Part shown: in pieces, positions 1-9,150 of the stretch | Position numbering within the stretch: position 1 is the first letter of the stretch | Layout of the letters: every line of letters begins with the position of its first letter | Source of the DNA: Elusimicrobia bacterium HGW-Elusimicrobia-1 | GTDB lineage: Bacteria; Elusimicrobiota; Endomicrobiia; PHAN01 | Assembly (NCBI GenBank): GCA_002841695.1 | Contig: PHAN01000002.1 | Coordinates: 185,300 to 249,299 of the forward strand | Direction of reading: 5' to 3' | DNA length: 64,000 bases | Made by a program: the position numbers and the translations under genes | Notes under the pieces: generated by a model | What the model was told of the DNA's origin: nothing | The model's input: the letters and a program-made list of their open reading frames with translations, nothing else | Databases searched by the model: none

Positions 1-603
1 AAGGCGCTTGAGAGGGGAATCGACCTTTCAAAAACATTCTCGATTGCGCGCAAACTTAAAAATGCCGGAGCGGACGTTTATCTGATGAGTTATCTTAATC
101 CTCTGACGGCTTACGGCGCAAAACGGCTCGATACCGACACGATAAGCGCGGATGTGTCCGGATTCATCATACCCGACCTCACGCCGGATTCCGCCGCATC
201 TATGAGACGCAAGGGTCTGCCGCTGCCCGAAAAAATCGTGTATCTTGCGGCTCCCAATACGCCCGCCGCCCGTCTCAAAAAAATCGCCGCCTCGTCAAGC
301 GGCTTCGTCTATGCCGTATCGCTTTTCGGAGTGACCGGCGCCCGACGGGAGACAGCTCCGCGTCCGCCGGCAAAGTTTCTTGAAAAACTTCGCGCGCTGT
401 CCGCCGGCAAACCTGTGCTGGCGGGCTTCGGGGTTTCTTCGCCCGCCCGCGCGGCGGCCCTTGCGGAATTCGCGGACGGAGTGATTATAGGTTCCGCCGT
501 AATGGAGATTATTGAAAATACTCCCGCGCGGCGCGCGCCGGAGGCCGTGGGCGATTTTGTCGCCGCCTGCAAAAAAGCCATCAAAAAAAAGAGGTCACGC
601 TAA
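1..603 (+). CDS. trpA: Tryptophan synthase alpha subunit, 5'-truncated by the window edge
   Basis: The alpha subunit cleaves indole-3-glycerol phosphate to indole and glyceraldehyde 3-phosphate in the last step of tryptophan synthesis, in complex with TrpB. The frame is open from base 1, so the gene begins upstream; about 200 C-terminal residues are visible and roughly 60-70 are missing. Visible family features are the segment LMSYLNPLTAYG near residue 28 of the fragment, the FIIPDL strand, VSLFGVTGAR (phosphate-binding loop region) and the C-terminal GFGVSSPARA and DGVIIGSAVM strands of the TIM barrel. The stop codon overlaps the accD start (TAATG), which implies translational coupling. Identity follows from these motifs; the first ATG of the visible frame (base 85) is internal and is not the real start. 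Confidence 0.9.
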   Translation, partial: KALERGIDLSKTFSIARKLKNAGADVYLMSYLNPLTAYGAKRLDTDTISADVSGFIIPDLTPDSAASMRRKGLPLPEKIVYLAAPNTPAARLKKIAASSSGFVYAVSLFGVTGARRETAPRPPAKFLEKLRALSAGKPVLAGFGVSSPARAAALAEFADGVIIGSAVMEIIENTPARRAPEAVGDFVAACKKAIKKKRSR

Positions 604-1400
604 TGCCGCGCACAGAAGAAAAAAACAAGCCGGAAAGCATAAATCTCTGGAAAAAGTGCCGCTTTTGCGACGAAATAATTTACGAGAAAGAACTCACCGA
701 AAATTTCCGTGTCTGCCCGAAATGCGGAGGATATTTCCGCCTGAACTCCCGTCAGAGAATAGCCATGCTCGCGGAGGAAAATAGTTTCAAGGAAACGATT
801 ACCGGGCACCGGAGCGCCGATCCTCTGAAGTTCCCCGGCTACGCCGAAAAGCTCTCTAAACTGCCCGCGGGCGATGCCGTGCTGGCGGGGACGGCGCTTG
901 TGGGAAAAAACGAAGTCGTTATAGCCGCCATGGATTTTGAAGTTATGGGCGGAAGCATGGGCTCGGCCGTCGGCGAGGCGGTTACAGTGGCGGCTGAAGC
1001 GGCCGCAAAGTCGGCAAAACCGCTGATAGTTGTATCGTCGTCCGGCGGAGCGCGAATGCAGGAGGGCATAATTTCGCTGATGCAAATGGCCAAAACTTCG
1101 GCGGCGATATCCAAACTCGACGAAGCGGGCGTGCCTTTCATATCCGTGCTGACGGATCCCACCACCGGCGGCGTGAGCGCATCTTACGCCATGCTGGGCG
1201 ACGTAAACATCGCCGAGCGCGGCGCGCTGATTTGTTTCGCGGGACCGCGCGTTATAGAGGAAACCATTAAGCAAAAATTGCCCGACGATTTTCAGAAAGC
1301 GGAATTTCTCGAAGAACACGGGATGGTCGATATCGTCTGCGAAAGGAAAAATCTTAAAAGCACCGTCTCAAAAATCCTTGACATTCTGGGCGCGGCCTGA
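603..1400 (+). CDS. accD: Acetyl-CoA carboxylase carboxyltransferase subunit beta
   Basis: This subunit with AccA moves the carboxyl group from carboxybiotin to acetyl-CoA, giving malonyl-CoA for fatty acid synthesis in the cytoplasm. The protein is 265 residues. A zinc ribbon with two C-x2-C pairs (CRFCDE and CPKCGG) lies at about residues 19-41. The crotonase-like carboxyltransferase core follows, with SSSGGARMQEG and the TDPTTGGVSASYAMLGDV segment that helps form the oxyanion and CoA site. The length fits a lean AccD. The start ATG overlaps the trpA stop. AccA is not in the window. folC follows after 6 bases. Confidence 0.96.
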   Translation: MPRTEEKNKPESINLWKKCRFCDEIIYEKELTENFRVCPKCGGYFRLNSRQRIAMLAEENSFKETITGHRSADPLKFPGYAEKLSKLPAGDAVLAGTALVGKNEVVIAAMDFEVMGGSMGSAVGEAVTVAAEAAAKSAKPLIVVSSSGGARMQEGIISLMQMAKTSAAISKLDEAGVPFISVLTDPTTGGVSASYAMLGDVNIAERGALICFAGPRVIEETIKQKLPDDFQKAEFLEEHGMVDIVCERKNLKSTVSKILDILGAA

Positions 1401-1406
1401 AATCCG

Positions 1407-2747
1407 ATGGCCCGCCGCGTTGTAGCAGCATACGGACGGAATCGTGCGCGGAAGGCGCCGGCGAACCTGTTTGACAACTGGGCGCAACGGGAATACACGC
1501 TCATCAAGCCGGGGCTCGAAAGAATTCGGAGTTTTATAAATCTCGCGGGGTTGAACCCGCGGGCGTTTAAGATAATCCACATAGCCGGCACCAACGGCAA
1601 AGGAAGCGCGGCGGCTTATCTTGACTCGATACTGCGCGCCGCCGGCGTAAAGACCGGACTTTATACATCCCCGCATCTTATCCGCGCGGAAGAAAGAATA
1701 GTTTTCGACGGTAAACCCGTCGGGCGCGGTCGGCTTTTTGAACTCTACGGACGTTTCCGCGCGAGCATAGAGAAATCCGGCCTGACATTTTTTGAGACGA
1801 TGACCGCGCTGGCCGCGGCGCACTTTGCGGATTGCGGCGCGCAGGCGGCGGTTATGGAGGTAGGCGTCGGCGGCGCCTACGACGCCACCAACGTTTTCGG
1901 CGACAAAGCCGTGACGGTCATAACCGGAGTTTCCGTAGATCACGTGGATTTATTCGGACCGCGCACGGAAGCAATGATAGCCGAGGATTTGGGCATAATA
2001 AAACGCGGCGTACCGCTTGTCGTCGGACGTCTTAATCCGCGCCTTGCGGCAATGGCTTTTGCGGCGGCCCGTCGCGCCGGCTGTCCGATTTATGCGGAAG
2101 GACGGGATTTTAAGCCGTCCGCCGTCTCGACGGACTGGCGCCGGATGCGGCAGGCGTTCGATTACCGTCAGAAAGCGTCGGTGATTCCGCGGCTGGAAAT
2201 AGGTCTGATGGGGTCTTATCAGATCGGCAACGCCGCGGTGGCCGTCAAGGCGGCTCTTGAAACTTCCCGCGTTTTTCGCGGAGTGGACGAAGCCGCCGTA
2301 AGAAAAGGACTCTCTCTCGCCCGATGGCCCGGCCGCTTCGACGTCAGAAAATTCGGCGGCAACACGATTATCGTCGACGGAGCGCATAACGAAGACGCCA
2401 TGCGGCGTTTCACGGCGGATTATCTTAAATCCCCGTTCGCCTCAAAAAAAAGCGTGTTCGTTTTCGGGGCGCTTCGCGGCAAAAACCATCGCGCGATGGC
2501 CGGATCGATAGCCCGCGCCGCGGATTCCGTGGCCGTCCGCGCGCTCGACGGCCCCAGAGCTCTCGGCGCCGACGAGATATCGGCCGTTTTCAAAAAAATA
2601 TTAAAAACTCCGGCGCGGATAATCTCCGGCCCCGGCGGACTTAAACAATTTTTGCGCAAGAAAACGCCGGCGAACATAGTCATCGCCGGATCTTTGCGGC
2701 TCGCGGGCGAAGCGCTCGCCATAATCGTGGGAAACCGGAGGACGTAA
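1407..2747 (+). CDS. folC: Bifunctional folylpolyglutamate synthase / dihydrofolate synthase
   Basis: FolC adds glutamate to dihydropteroate and then to folates, using ATP. The 446-residue protein has the Mur-ligase fold: the P-loop HIAGTNGKGSAA at about residues 58-69, the TSPHL motif shortly after, EVGVGGAYDATN, and the C-terminal ligase domain beginning near VDGAHNEDAMRRF, where the family has its conserved DGAHN motif. The N-terminus has about 20 extra basic residues before LFDNWAQREY, and no clear Shine-Dalgarno sequence precedes the ATG at 1407, so the true start may be somewhat downstream. It sits 6 bases after accD and ends 1 base before the next gene, consistent with one operon. Confidence 0.92.
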   Translation: MARRVVAAYGRNRARKAPANLFDNWAQREYTLIKPGLERIRSFINLAGLNPRAFKIIHIAGTNGKGSAAAYLDSILRAAGVKTGLYTSPHLIRAEERIVFDGKPVGRGRLFELYGRFRASIEKSGLTFFETMTALAAAHFADCGAQAAVMEVGVGGAYDATNVFGDKAVTVITGVSVDHVDLFGPRTEAMIAEDLGIIKRGVPLVVGRLNPRLAAMAFAAARRAGCPIYAEGRDFKPSAVSTDWRRMRQAFDYRQKASVIPRLEIGLMGSYQIGNAAVAVKAALETSRVFRGVDEAAVRKGLSLARWPGRFDVRKFGGNTIIVDGAHNEDAMRRFTADYLKSPFASKKSVFVFGALRGKNHRAMAGSIARAADSVAVRALDGPRALGADEISAVFKKILKTPARIISGPGGLKQFLRKKTPANIVIAGSLRLAGEALAIIVGNRRT

Positions 2748-2748
2748 A

Positions 2749-4059
2749 ATGAACATCGTCGAGAAAATCAAAAGCGGAAAGGCGAAGGTGGCCGTAATCG
2801 GTCTTGGTTACGTGGGGCTGCCTCTGGTCAGAGAATTTTTGTCCGCGGGATTCAACGTGACGGGTTTGGACATTGACGTTGAAAAAATTCGTATGCTTAA
2901 AGCGGGCAAAAGCTACATAAAGCATTTTGATTCGTCGATCGTAAAAAAATGGAGGGCGCTCGGACGCTTCCATCCCACGGTCGATTTTGCCGCGCTCAAA
3001 GCCGCCGACGCGATAGTAATATGCGTTCCCACTCCGCTTGGCGCTCATCACGAGCCCGATCTCTCGTATGTTCTCGATACAACGACGGCCGTGGCAAAAT
3101 ATCTCAAACGCGGCCAGCTTGTAGTGCTTGAATCAACCACATATCCCGGCACCACCGACGAGGATATGAGATCGATTCTTGAAAAAACCGGTCTTAAAGC
3201 CGGCAAAGATTTTCATCTGGCTTTCTCGCCGGAGCGGGAAGATCCCAATAATAAAAATTTCACGACACGGACGATTCCCAAAGTAGTGGGCGGATACACC
3301 GCCGCCTGCCTGAAAGCCGCCAAGGCGCTCTACGACAGCATTGTGGAGACGACCGTGCCTGTTTCGTCGACGAAAGCCGCCGAAGCGGCCAAACTGCTCG
3401 AAAATATCTATCGCGCGGTGAATATCGCGCTCGTTAACGAGCTTAAGATGCTCTTCGACAAAATGGACGTCGACGTTTGGGAAGTCATAAAAGCGGCGGC
3501 CACAAAGCCGTTCGGATTTCAGGCGTTCTATCCGGGGCCGGGGCTGGGCGGACATTGCATCCCCATAGATCCGTTTTATCTGACATGGAAGGCGCGCGAA
3601 TACGGTTTCGCCACCCGCTTTATCGAACTGGCCGGGGAAATAAACACGAAGATGCCGGATTACGTCGTCGGAAAAACAATAGAGGCGCTGAACGCTCAAG
3701 GCAAATCAATCGCCGGAGCCAAAATACTCATTTTGGGCCTTGCGTATAAAAAAGACATAGACGACGTGCGCGAATCTCCGTCGTTCAAAGTGATGGAACT
3801 CCTGGAAGAAAAGAAAGCCCGCGTGGATTACAACGATCCCTACGCTCCAAAAACCCCCAGGATGAGAAAGTATTCGTTCGTGAAAAAATCCGTCAAACTG
3901 AGCGCGGCCGCTCTTGGGCGCTACGACTGCGTGATTGTGCTGACCGACCACACGGTTTACGACGGGGACTTCATCGCGAGGCATTCGCGGCTCGTCGTGG
4001 ATTCCAGAAATCTCGTCAAAAACCGCAAACGCTGGGGTTCCAAGGTGGTGCAGGCTTGA
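2749..4059 (+). CDS. Nucleotide-sugar dehydrogenase, UDP-N-acetylhexosamine 6-dehydrogenase type (WbpA/WbpO-like)
   Basis: This NAD-dependent four-electron dehydrogenase would oxidise C6 of a UDP-N-acetylhexosamine to the uronic acid. The 436 residues show the Rossmann motif VIGLGYVGLPLV at about 16-27, the central TKAAEAAKLLENIYRAVNIAL helix, and the catalytic cysteine C270 in GLGGHCIPIDPF. That form (GHCIP-D-P) is the one seen in UDP-HexNAc dehydrogenases rather than in UDP-glucose dehydrogenase, which usually has G-x-C-FPKD. A true Ugd is encoded at 12062. With the WbpP-like epimerase at 9151 it could make UDP-GalNAcA. The substrate is inferred, not proven. Confidence 0.85.
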   Translation: MNIVEKIKSGKAKVAVIGLGYVGLPLVREFLSAGFNVTGLDIDVEKIRMLKAGKSYIKHFDSSIVKKWRALGRFHPTVDFAALKAADAIVICVPTPLGAHHEPDLSYVLDTTTAVAKYLKRGQLVVLESTTYPGTTDEDMRSILEKTGLKAGKDFHLAFSPEREDPNNKNFTTRTIPKVVGGYTAACLKAAKALYDSIVETTVPVSSTKAAEAAKLLENIYRAVNIALVNELKMLFDKMDVDVWEVIKAAATKPFGFQAFYPGPGLGGHCIPIDPFYLTWKAREYGFATRFIELAGEINTKMPDYVVGKTIEALNAQGKSIAGAKILILGLAYKKDIDDVRESPSFKVMELLEEKKARVDYNDPYAPKTPRMRKYSFVKKSVKLSAAALGRYDCVIVLTDHTVYDGDFIARHSRLVVDSRNLVKNRKRWGSKVVQA

Positions 4060-4961
4060 AAACCCTCGGCATAGATGTGGGCGGAACGCGCATCAAATCC
4101 GGATTGCTCGGCGCCGGCGGCAAAATCATCCGTCTGCCTTCGGTGGATTTTAACGCGGACCCCGCCGCAATATTCAGAGCCGTCAAAAATTCCGCAGGCA
4201 TGACTTCCGCTTACGCGCGCGTCGGCGTAGCCGTTGCGGGGGACATTGACACCGCGCTGGGAATCGTCCGATTCAGCCCTAACCTCGGATGGAAAAACGT
4301 ACACATAGGAACCATAGCCCGCAAAATACTGGGGAAACCGGTTGTCGTCGAGAACGACGCCAACGCCGCGGCCATGGGGGCATGGATGCTCGACGGCGCT
4401 AAGCGCTATTCCGACATTGTTTGCGTCACTATGGGCACGGGCGTGGGCGGAGGAATAATCGCGGGGGGCAAACTTCTGCGCGGCGCGACGGGTTCCGCCG
4501 GAGAAATCGGCCACATGACCTATAAACCCGACGGCGTAAAATGCTCCTGCGGCAACAGCGGATGCTTCGAGCGATATCTGGGCCGCGACGCGATAGTCGC
4601 AAGATTCCTGGAGATTTCCCGACGACGGAAATCCGGTTCCGCAAAGAACGTCACGCCCATGACGGTAGCGGCGCTTGCGGCCGAAGGCGACCGCGCCGCG
4701 CTTGAAACCTGGCGGCGGACGGGCGAAATACTCGGCGTGCTTCTGGCCGACATAGTCGACGCGCTGAATCCGTCGGCCGTAATAATAGCCGGAGCCGTTT
4801 CGCGCGCGGCTGATTTTTTTCTTCCTGCGGCCGTCGCCGAGATGAGAAAAAGGGCGTTTAAACATCCCGCGCGAAGCGTTCGGATAATGGTCACCGGCCA
4901 CGACGATATTCTGGGCGCCGCAGGCGCGGCGCTTATCGCCTCCGCTCCTTCCAAAAAATGA
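4056..4961 (+). CDS. ROK-family sugar kinase (glucokinase-like)
   Basis: ROK kinases phosphorylate hexoses with ATP, most often glucose at C6. The 301-residue protein has the N-terminal phosphate motif DVGGTRIKSGLL, the ENDANAAAMGAW segment, GTGVGGGIIAGGKL and the ROK signature GSAGEIGHM. It also has a zinc-binding C-x-C-x2-x2-C cluster (CSCGNSGCFE). Translation starts at TTG 4056, which overlaps the TGA of the preceding dehydrogenase. The last codons overlap the lptD start. Glucokinase is the best guess, but an N-acetylhexosamine kinase would also fit next to amino-sugar genes. There is no N-terminal helix-turn-helix, so it is not a ROK repressor. Confidence 0.85.
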   Translation: MKTLGIDVGGTRIKSGLLGAGGKIIRLPSVDFNADPAAIFRAVKNSAGMTSAYARVGVAVAGDIDTALGIVRFSPNLGWKNVHIGTIARKILGKPVVVENDANAAAMGAWMLDGAKRYSDIVCVTMGTGVGGGIIAGGKLLRGATGSAGEIGHMTYKPDGVKCSCGNSGCFERYLGRDAIVARFLEISRRRKSGSAKNVTPMTVAALAAEGDRAALETWRRTGEILGVLLADIVDALNPSAVIIAGAVSRAADFFLPAAVAEMRKRAFKHPARSVRIMVTGHDDILGAAGAALIASAPSKK

Positions 4962-6982
4962 AATTTTCTGTCTTTCGCCCATCATCGGCAACAAAAATAA
5001 TTCTACCGGCGGCATTTATTCTTCTTTCGGCGGCGCGCTGTTTGGCGGCGCCGTCAGCCGACGTAAAAAAATCTTCCGCCGCGCGGGCCGTCGCTGCCGC
5101 GGCCGAAAGCAATCATCCCGTAGAAATATCGGCCGATATCGTAGAGTACGACACCGAGGGGCATATCGCCCGGGCGAGCGGCAACGTCGTGATAATGCAA
5201 GGCGGCACAAAGCTGGAATCCGACGAGGCCGAGGTATTCATAGACAGAAATCTGATATACGCCGGCGGAAACGCCAAACTCACCCGTGAAGGCGCGGCGA
5301 TTTTTTTCTCCACGGGAAGTTTCGGCTCTTCCGACGAAACAGGTTTGATGTCCGACGCCAGAGGATTCGCGGGGTCGTGGACATTTACCGCCCGCCGGCT
5401 CAAACGCAGCGGCTTAAAATTGTATGGCTCCGGCGCGACTTACACCAATTGCACCCTGACTAAGCCGCACTACCGCATCCACTCGACGCGCCTTACCATA
5501 GTCCCGCGACGTTTCGTGAGCACGACCAACGCTTTCTTTTTCGTCGGCTCCGTGCCTGTTTTCTGGCTGCCGTACTGGTGGCATTCTCTGGGCGACGGCC
5601 CTCTGAACGTGGCCGTTGAACCCGGATACAACAACAAGGACGGATTCGACGCCAAAACGCGCACATCTTACAATTACAGCGATCATGCCCGGACGGTGTT
5701 TTTGGCGGATTATTACGGTAAACGCGGCAACGGTTTCGGCGTTGATTCCGCCCACTCCTTCTCCAAAAAACACAAGTCGGCCGTGTACGCTTACAAAATA
5801 AGGGAAGAAACCACGGGTGTCGACAGGTGGTCGGCGCAGGCGTATATGTGGCAGAGTATATCCGAAGATTGGTCGGCGCGCTCCGAAATAAAATACTCCA
5901 GCGACGAGTCGTTCAACGAATCGTATTTCACCGAGGCGTGGAATCCCGTGCAGCGGGAGGTCAACTCGAACCTGTTTTTCGCCCGTCAGTCGACGGTGTC
6001 GTACCTGAATATCGGAGTGCAAAGAAGACAGGTGTACGATCCCGAAACGGTGAGCTATCTTAACGCCCGCACCGAAGCGCCGTCCGTCACGTACACACGC
6101 TACAGAATGGAACGGATTTTAGGTTTCTACCCGCAGTATACTTTGGGCTATCAGAAACTTTCCATCGGGCACGAGGCGCCGTATTTGTCGATATTGTCGG
6201 CGAACGCTTCCGCCGCATCGCAAAAAAAAATCGGCAATTCCATGGTGCTGTCGCCGGTCTTCGGAATCAACGAGGCGTACACCGAACAGTCGTCGAACAC
6301 TTACATTCTTTCCGGCAGTTATTACGCCGGTTCGGGTATGCGCTGGTATTGGCTGCGCGCGGCTTTTCTGGACTTGAACTACGGTTATACCCAAAGATTC
6401 CTGCCGGACACGTTTATCGTCGACAAAGATGGCATCGGGCGAAATGACTTCACTACCGCGCTTTATACTTTCCCCGTGTCCGGTTTGTTCTGGAAAATAT
6501 CGGGCGGGTTTGATTTTTTAAGAGAAACCCCCAAGCAGCTTTCAAACGAAATAAATATCTCCGGCGGCAAGCATTCGTTTTTTCTCAACGTAAATCACGA
6601 TTGGGCCACAAAAGAGTACCGGAACGCTCTGGCCGTCTGGTCGTACGGAGAAACCGCGTCCATGAATATCTATCACAATGCCACATCCACGAATACTTTT
6701 GGCATCGGCGCGGAATTGAGCGTACCAATAGGCAAAAGTATCGCGGTTACATTACAATTGATAGGCAATCTGGAGGATGAAAAGTTTATGCCTCTTTCCC
6801 GCCAGATTAAGCTCAATTACGACCTTCACTGCTGGAACTTGTGGCTGCTGTACCGCCGGCGGGAATCCCTGCTGCGCGACCCTGTCGACGAATTTTTCTT
6901 TAAGCTCTCCATGAAAATGGGGGAGATTTCCGCCGTCCGGCGGCTTGAGATAGAAAAGGAAGTTTACCCCTGGCGCAAGTAG
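4958..6982 (+). CDS. lptD: LPS-assembly outer-membrane protein LptD (OstA family)
   Basis: LptD forms the outer-membrane barrel that, with lipoprotein LptE, inserts LPS into the outer leaflet. The 674-residue protein begins with a signal peptide (basic stretch, then IILPAAFILLSA, cleavage near residues 28-31). An OstA/LptA-like jelly-roll segment follows at about 52-130 (VEISADIVEYDTEGHIARASG). The rest is rich in alternating aromatic strands typical of a barrel, with the family-typical PVFWLPYWW motif near residue 205. It is shorter than the E. coli protein (about 780 residues) but within the range of diverse phyla. The ATG overlaps the ROK kinase stop. It is the best evidence here that the host makes LPS. 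Confidence 0.92.
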   Translation: MKFSVFRPSSATKIILPAAFILLSAARCLAAPSADVKKSSAARAVAAAAESNHPVEISADIVEYDTEGHIARASGNVVIMQGGTKLESDEAEVFIDRNLIYAGGNAKLTREGAAIFFSTGSFGSSDETGLMSDARGFAGSWTFTARRLKRSGLKLYGSGATYTNCTLTKPHYRIHSTRLTIVPRRFVSTTNAFFFVGSVPVFWLPYWWHSLGDGPLNVAVEPGYNNKDGFDAKTRTSYNYSDHARTVFLADYYGKRGNGFGVDSAHSFSKKHKSAVYAYKIREETTGVDRWSAQAYMWQSISEDWSARSEIKYSSDESFNESYFTEAWNPVQREVNSNLFFARQSTVSYLNIGVQRRQVYDPETVSYLNARTEAPSVTYTRYRMERILGFYPQYTLGYQKLSIGHEAPYLSILSANASAASQKKIGNSMVLSPVFGINEAYTEQSSNTYILSGSYYAGSGMRWYWLRAAFLDLNYGYTQRFLPDTFIVDKDGIGRNDFTTALYTFPVSGLFWKISGGFDFLRETPKQLSNEINISGGKHSFFLNVNHDWATKEYRNALAVWSYGETASMNIYHNATSTNTFGIGAELSVPIGKSIAVTLQLIGNLEDEKFMPLSRQIKLNYDLHCWNLWLLYRRRESLLRDPVDEFFFKLSMKMGEISAVRRLEIEKEVYPWRK

Positions 6983-7001
6983 CGTCCGCCTCAAAAACAG
7001 T

Positions 7002-7024
7002 CGCCCCGGGCGGCGTGGTTTTTT
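7002..7024 (+). terminator. Weak possible Rho-independent terminator after lptD
   Basis: A short GC-rich hairpin (CGCC at 7002-7005 pairing with GGCG at 7012-7015) is followed within a few bases by six T residues at 7019-7024. The stem is only 4 bp, so this is a weak call. Its place just after the lptD stop and before a plausible promoter makes it reasonable as an operon boundary. Confidence 0.35.
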
Positions 7025-7051
7025 GGTTTCATCTTTCAAAAAATGTAGAAT
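7023..7051 (+). promoter_or_regulatory. Candidate sigma70-type promoter for the nucleotide-sugar operon
   Basis: TTGGTT (7023-7028) and TAGAAT (7046-7051) are separated by exactly 17 bases. The -10 box matches the consensus at 5 of 6 positions and the -35 box at only 3. The site lies in the 128-base gap between lptD and the gene at 7111, the largest gap in the first 13 kb, where a new transcript is expected. Confidence 0.4.
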
Positions 7052-7110
7052 TTGCGGTCCGCGCGTCGACGACAAAATGACCGCGCAGAACATACGTCAG
7101 GGAGAAATTT

Positions 7111-8064
7111 ATGAAAGCGCTTATCACGGGCATTACCGGTTTCGTCGGAAGTCACATGGCCGACTATCTTCTTTCCAGAAAAGATTGCGAGGTCTTCGGG
7201 GTCGCCAGATGGCGTTCCAGCGACGTAAATATCAAGCACGTAAAAGATAAACTCAAAATTATCGAATGCGACCTGAGGGATATGACGTCGGTGGAAAAGG
7301 CCGTCGAGACGGTCAGGCCGGATTTAATATTTCATCTGGCGGCGCAGTCATTCGTGCCCACGTCGTGGCACGCTCCGCAGGAAACCATAACAACCAATAT
7401 CATATCGCAGCTGAATATTTTTGAGGCCCTCAGAAAACTGCGGATCGACGCCCGCGTACAGATAGCTTGCTCGTCGGAAGAATATGGAATGGTGTATCCG
7501 GACGAGACGCCTATCAAAGAAACGAACCCTCTGAGACCGCTGTCTCCCTACGGCGTTTCCAAGGTGGCTCAGGATATGCTCGGATACCAGTATAACCGCT
7601 CCTACGGCACAAAGGTCGTGCGCACGAGAGGTTTTAACCACACCGGCCCGCGCCGCGGAGACGTTTTTGTGGAAAGCAACTTCGCCAAACAGATTGCTCT
7701 CATCGAAAAAGGCAGCCAGGAACCCGTGGTTTTCGTAGGCAATCTCGACGCGCGGCGCGACTATACCGACGCCCGCGACATGGTGCGCGGATATTTCGCG
7801 GCGCTTGAAAAATGCGAATTCGGAGAAGTGTACAATATATGTTCCGGCAATGACTGGAAAATAAAAAAAGTTCTGGACACGCTTTTATCGATGAGCAAGG
7901 TCAAAGTCGAAGTCAGGCCCGACGCCGCCAGGATGAGACCGTCGGATGTGGAAATTCTCGTCGGAGACAACACAAAGTTCAGGAAAGCGACCGGCTGGCA
8001 GCCGCAGATACCGTTCGAGAAAACCCTCGAGGATATTTTAAACTACTGGAGAGCCAATATTTGA
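7111..8064 (+). CDS. GDP-mannose 4,6-dehydratase-like extended SDR
   Basis: This extended short-chain dehydrogenase most resembles GDP-mannose 4,6-dehydratase (Gmd) or the related GDP-6-deoxy-lyxo-hexulose reductase (Rmd). The 317-residue protein has the cofactor motif GITGFVGSH at 7-15, HLAAQSFVPTSWHAP, the catalytic SSEEYG and Y-x3-K in SPYGVSKVAQ, and RGFNHTGPRRG, which is typical of the Gmd/Rmd branch. Gmd is normally about 350 residues, so the reductase or a shorter dehydratase is possible. It has a good Shine-Dalgarno sequence (CAGGGAG) before the ATG, and its stop overlaps the next start. A GDP-fucose-synthase-like SDR at 15216 could act on the same intermediate. Confidence 0.8.
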   Translation: MKALITGITGFVGSHMADYLLSRKDCEVFGVARWRSSDVNIKHVKDKLKIIECDLRDMTSVEKAVETVRPDLIFHLAAQSFVPTSWHAPQETITTNIISQLNIFEALRKLRIDARVQIACSSEEYGMVYPDETPIKETNPLRPLSPYGVSKVAQDMLGYQYNRSYGTKVVRTRGFNHTGPRRGDVFVESNFAKQIALIEKGSQEPVVFVGNLDARRDYTDARDMVRGYFAALEKCEFGEVYNICSGNDWKIKKVLDTLLSMSKVKVEVRPDAARMRPSDVEILVGDNTKFRKATGWQPQIPFEKTLEDILNYWRANI

Positions 8065-9122
8065 AAGCGCTTATACTTTCGGGCGGCAAAGGCACGCGCC
8101 TGCGCCCTATCACCCATACTTCGGCTAAGCAACTGGTCCCCGTGGCCAACAAGCCGATTCTTTTCTACGGTATCGAGGCCATAGTCGACTGCGGAATCAC
8201 CGACATAGGAATCATTGTGGGGGAAACCCGCGCCGAGATAGAAGCCGCCGTGGGCGACGGCTCCAAATGGGGCGCCCGCGTCACGTATATTCCGCAGGAG
8301 GCGCCGCTGGGTCTTGCTCACGCCGTGAAAATCGCCGAGGACTTTATCGGCGGCGAGCCGTTCGTCATGTATCTGGGCGACAATCTCATCAAGGACGGAA
8401 TAAAACCGCTGGTTTCCGAATTTGCCGTCTTGAAACCCGCCGCGCAAATACTGCTGGCGCATGTGCCCAACCCCATGCAGTTCGGCGTGGCCGAACTTAA
8501 AAACAACCGTGTCGTCCGTCTGGAAGAAAAGCCCGCCGAACCCAAGAGCGATCTGGCTCTCGTGGGTGTCTACATGTTTAACTCCGCCATATTCGACGCC
8601 GTAAAAGCCATACGGCCTTCCGGGCGCGGAGAGCTGGAAATAACCGACGCGATACAACATCTGATAGATACCGGCGCGGAGGTAAAGCCGCACGTTATCA
8701 ACGGATGGTGGAAAGATACGGGAAAGCTTGAGGATATGCTCGAGGCCAACCGCATAATTCTTTCCACCAAGAAAAAATCCCTGCGCGGCTCGGTCGATTC
8801 GTCGTCGACAATAGAAGGACAGGTCGAAATCGCCGAAGGCGCGACCGTTAAAAACAGCACCATTCGCGGTCCCGCCATCATAGGCGAAAACACTTCGGTC
8901 ATTAATTCCTACGTAGGGCCTTACACGTCGATATACTACAACGTCACCGTCGAGAATTCCGAAATAGAACACTCCATAATTCTTGAGAATTCCCGCATAA
9001 TCGACGTAAAACGCCTTGAGGATTCTCTCATCGGGCAGAACGTGGAAATATCGCGCACGCGCAAAAAACCCGCCGCATACAGGATTATGGTCGGCGATTC
9101 GTCGAGGGTGGAGATTATATGA
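8061..9122 (+). CDS. rmlA: Glucose-1-phosphate thymidylyltransferase, long form with C-terminal beta-helix
   Basis: RmlA joins glucose 1-phosphate and dTTP to make dTDP-glucose, the first step of dTDP-rhamnose and many deoxysugars. The 353-residue protein has the nucleotidyltransferase signature LSGGKGTRLRPIT at 5-17, KQLVPVANKP, the metal-binding LGDNL and EKPAEP. From about residue 250 it has hexapeptide-like repeats (GSVDSSSTIEGQVEIAEGA) forming a left-handed helix. This extra domain marks the long RmlA/StrD type rather than the 290-residue enterobacterial type. Start is TTG 8061, overlapping the previous TGA. rmlB and rmlD follow, supporting the call. Confidence 0.88.
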   Translation: MKALILSGGKGTRLRPITHTSAKQLVPVANKPILFYGIEAIVDCGITDIGIIVGETRAEIEAAVGDGSKWGARVTYIPQEAPLGLAHAVKIAEDFIGGEPFVMYLGDNLIKDGIKPLVSEFAVLKPAAQILLAHVPNPMQFGVAELKNNRVVRLEEKPAEPKSDLALVGVYMFNSAIFDAVKAIRPSGRGELEITDAIQHLIDTGAEVKPHVINGWWKDTGKLEDMLEANRIILSTKKKSLRGSVDSSSTIEGQVEIAEGATVKNSTIRGPAIIGENTSVINSYVGPYTSIYYNVTVENSEIEHSIILENSRIIDVKRLEDSLIGQNVEISRTRKKPAAYRIMVGDSSRVEII

Positions 9123-9150
9123 GTCCCCGCAAAAAAGGGTTGGCAGGGCT

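Noticed and set aside
3957..5015. 352-residue minus-strand open frame
   Set aside because: It lies opposite the ROK kinase and has no recognisable motif; it is a shadow of GC-skewed codons.
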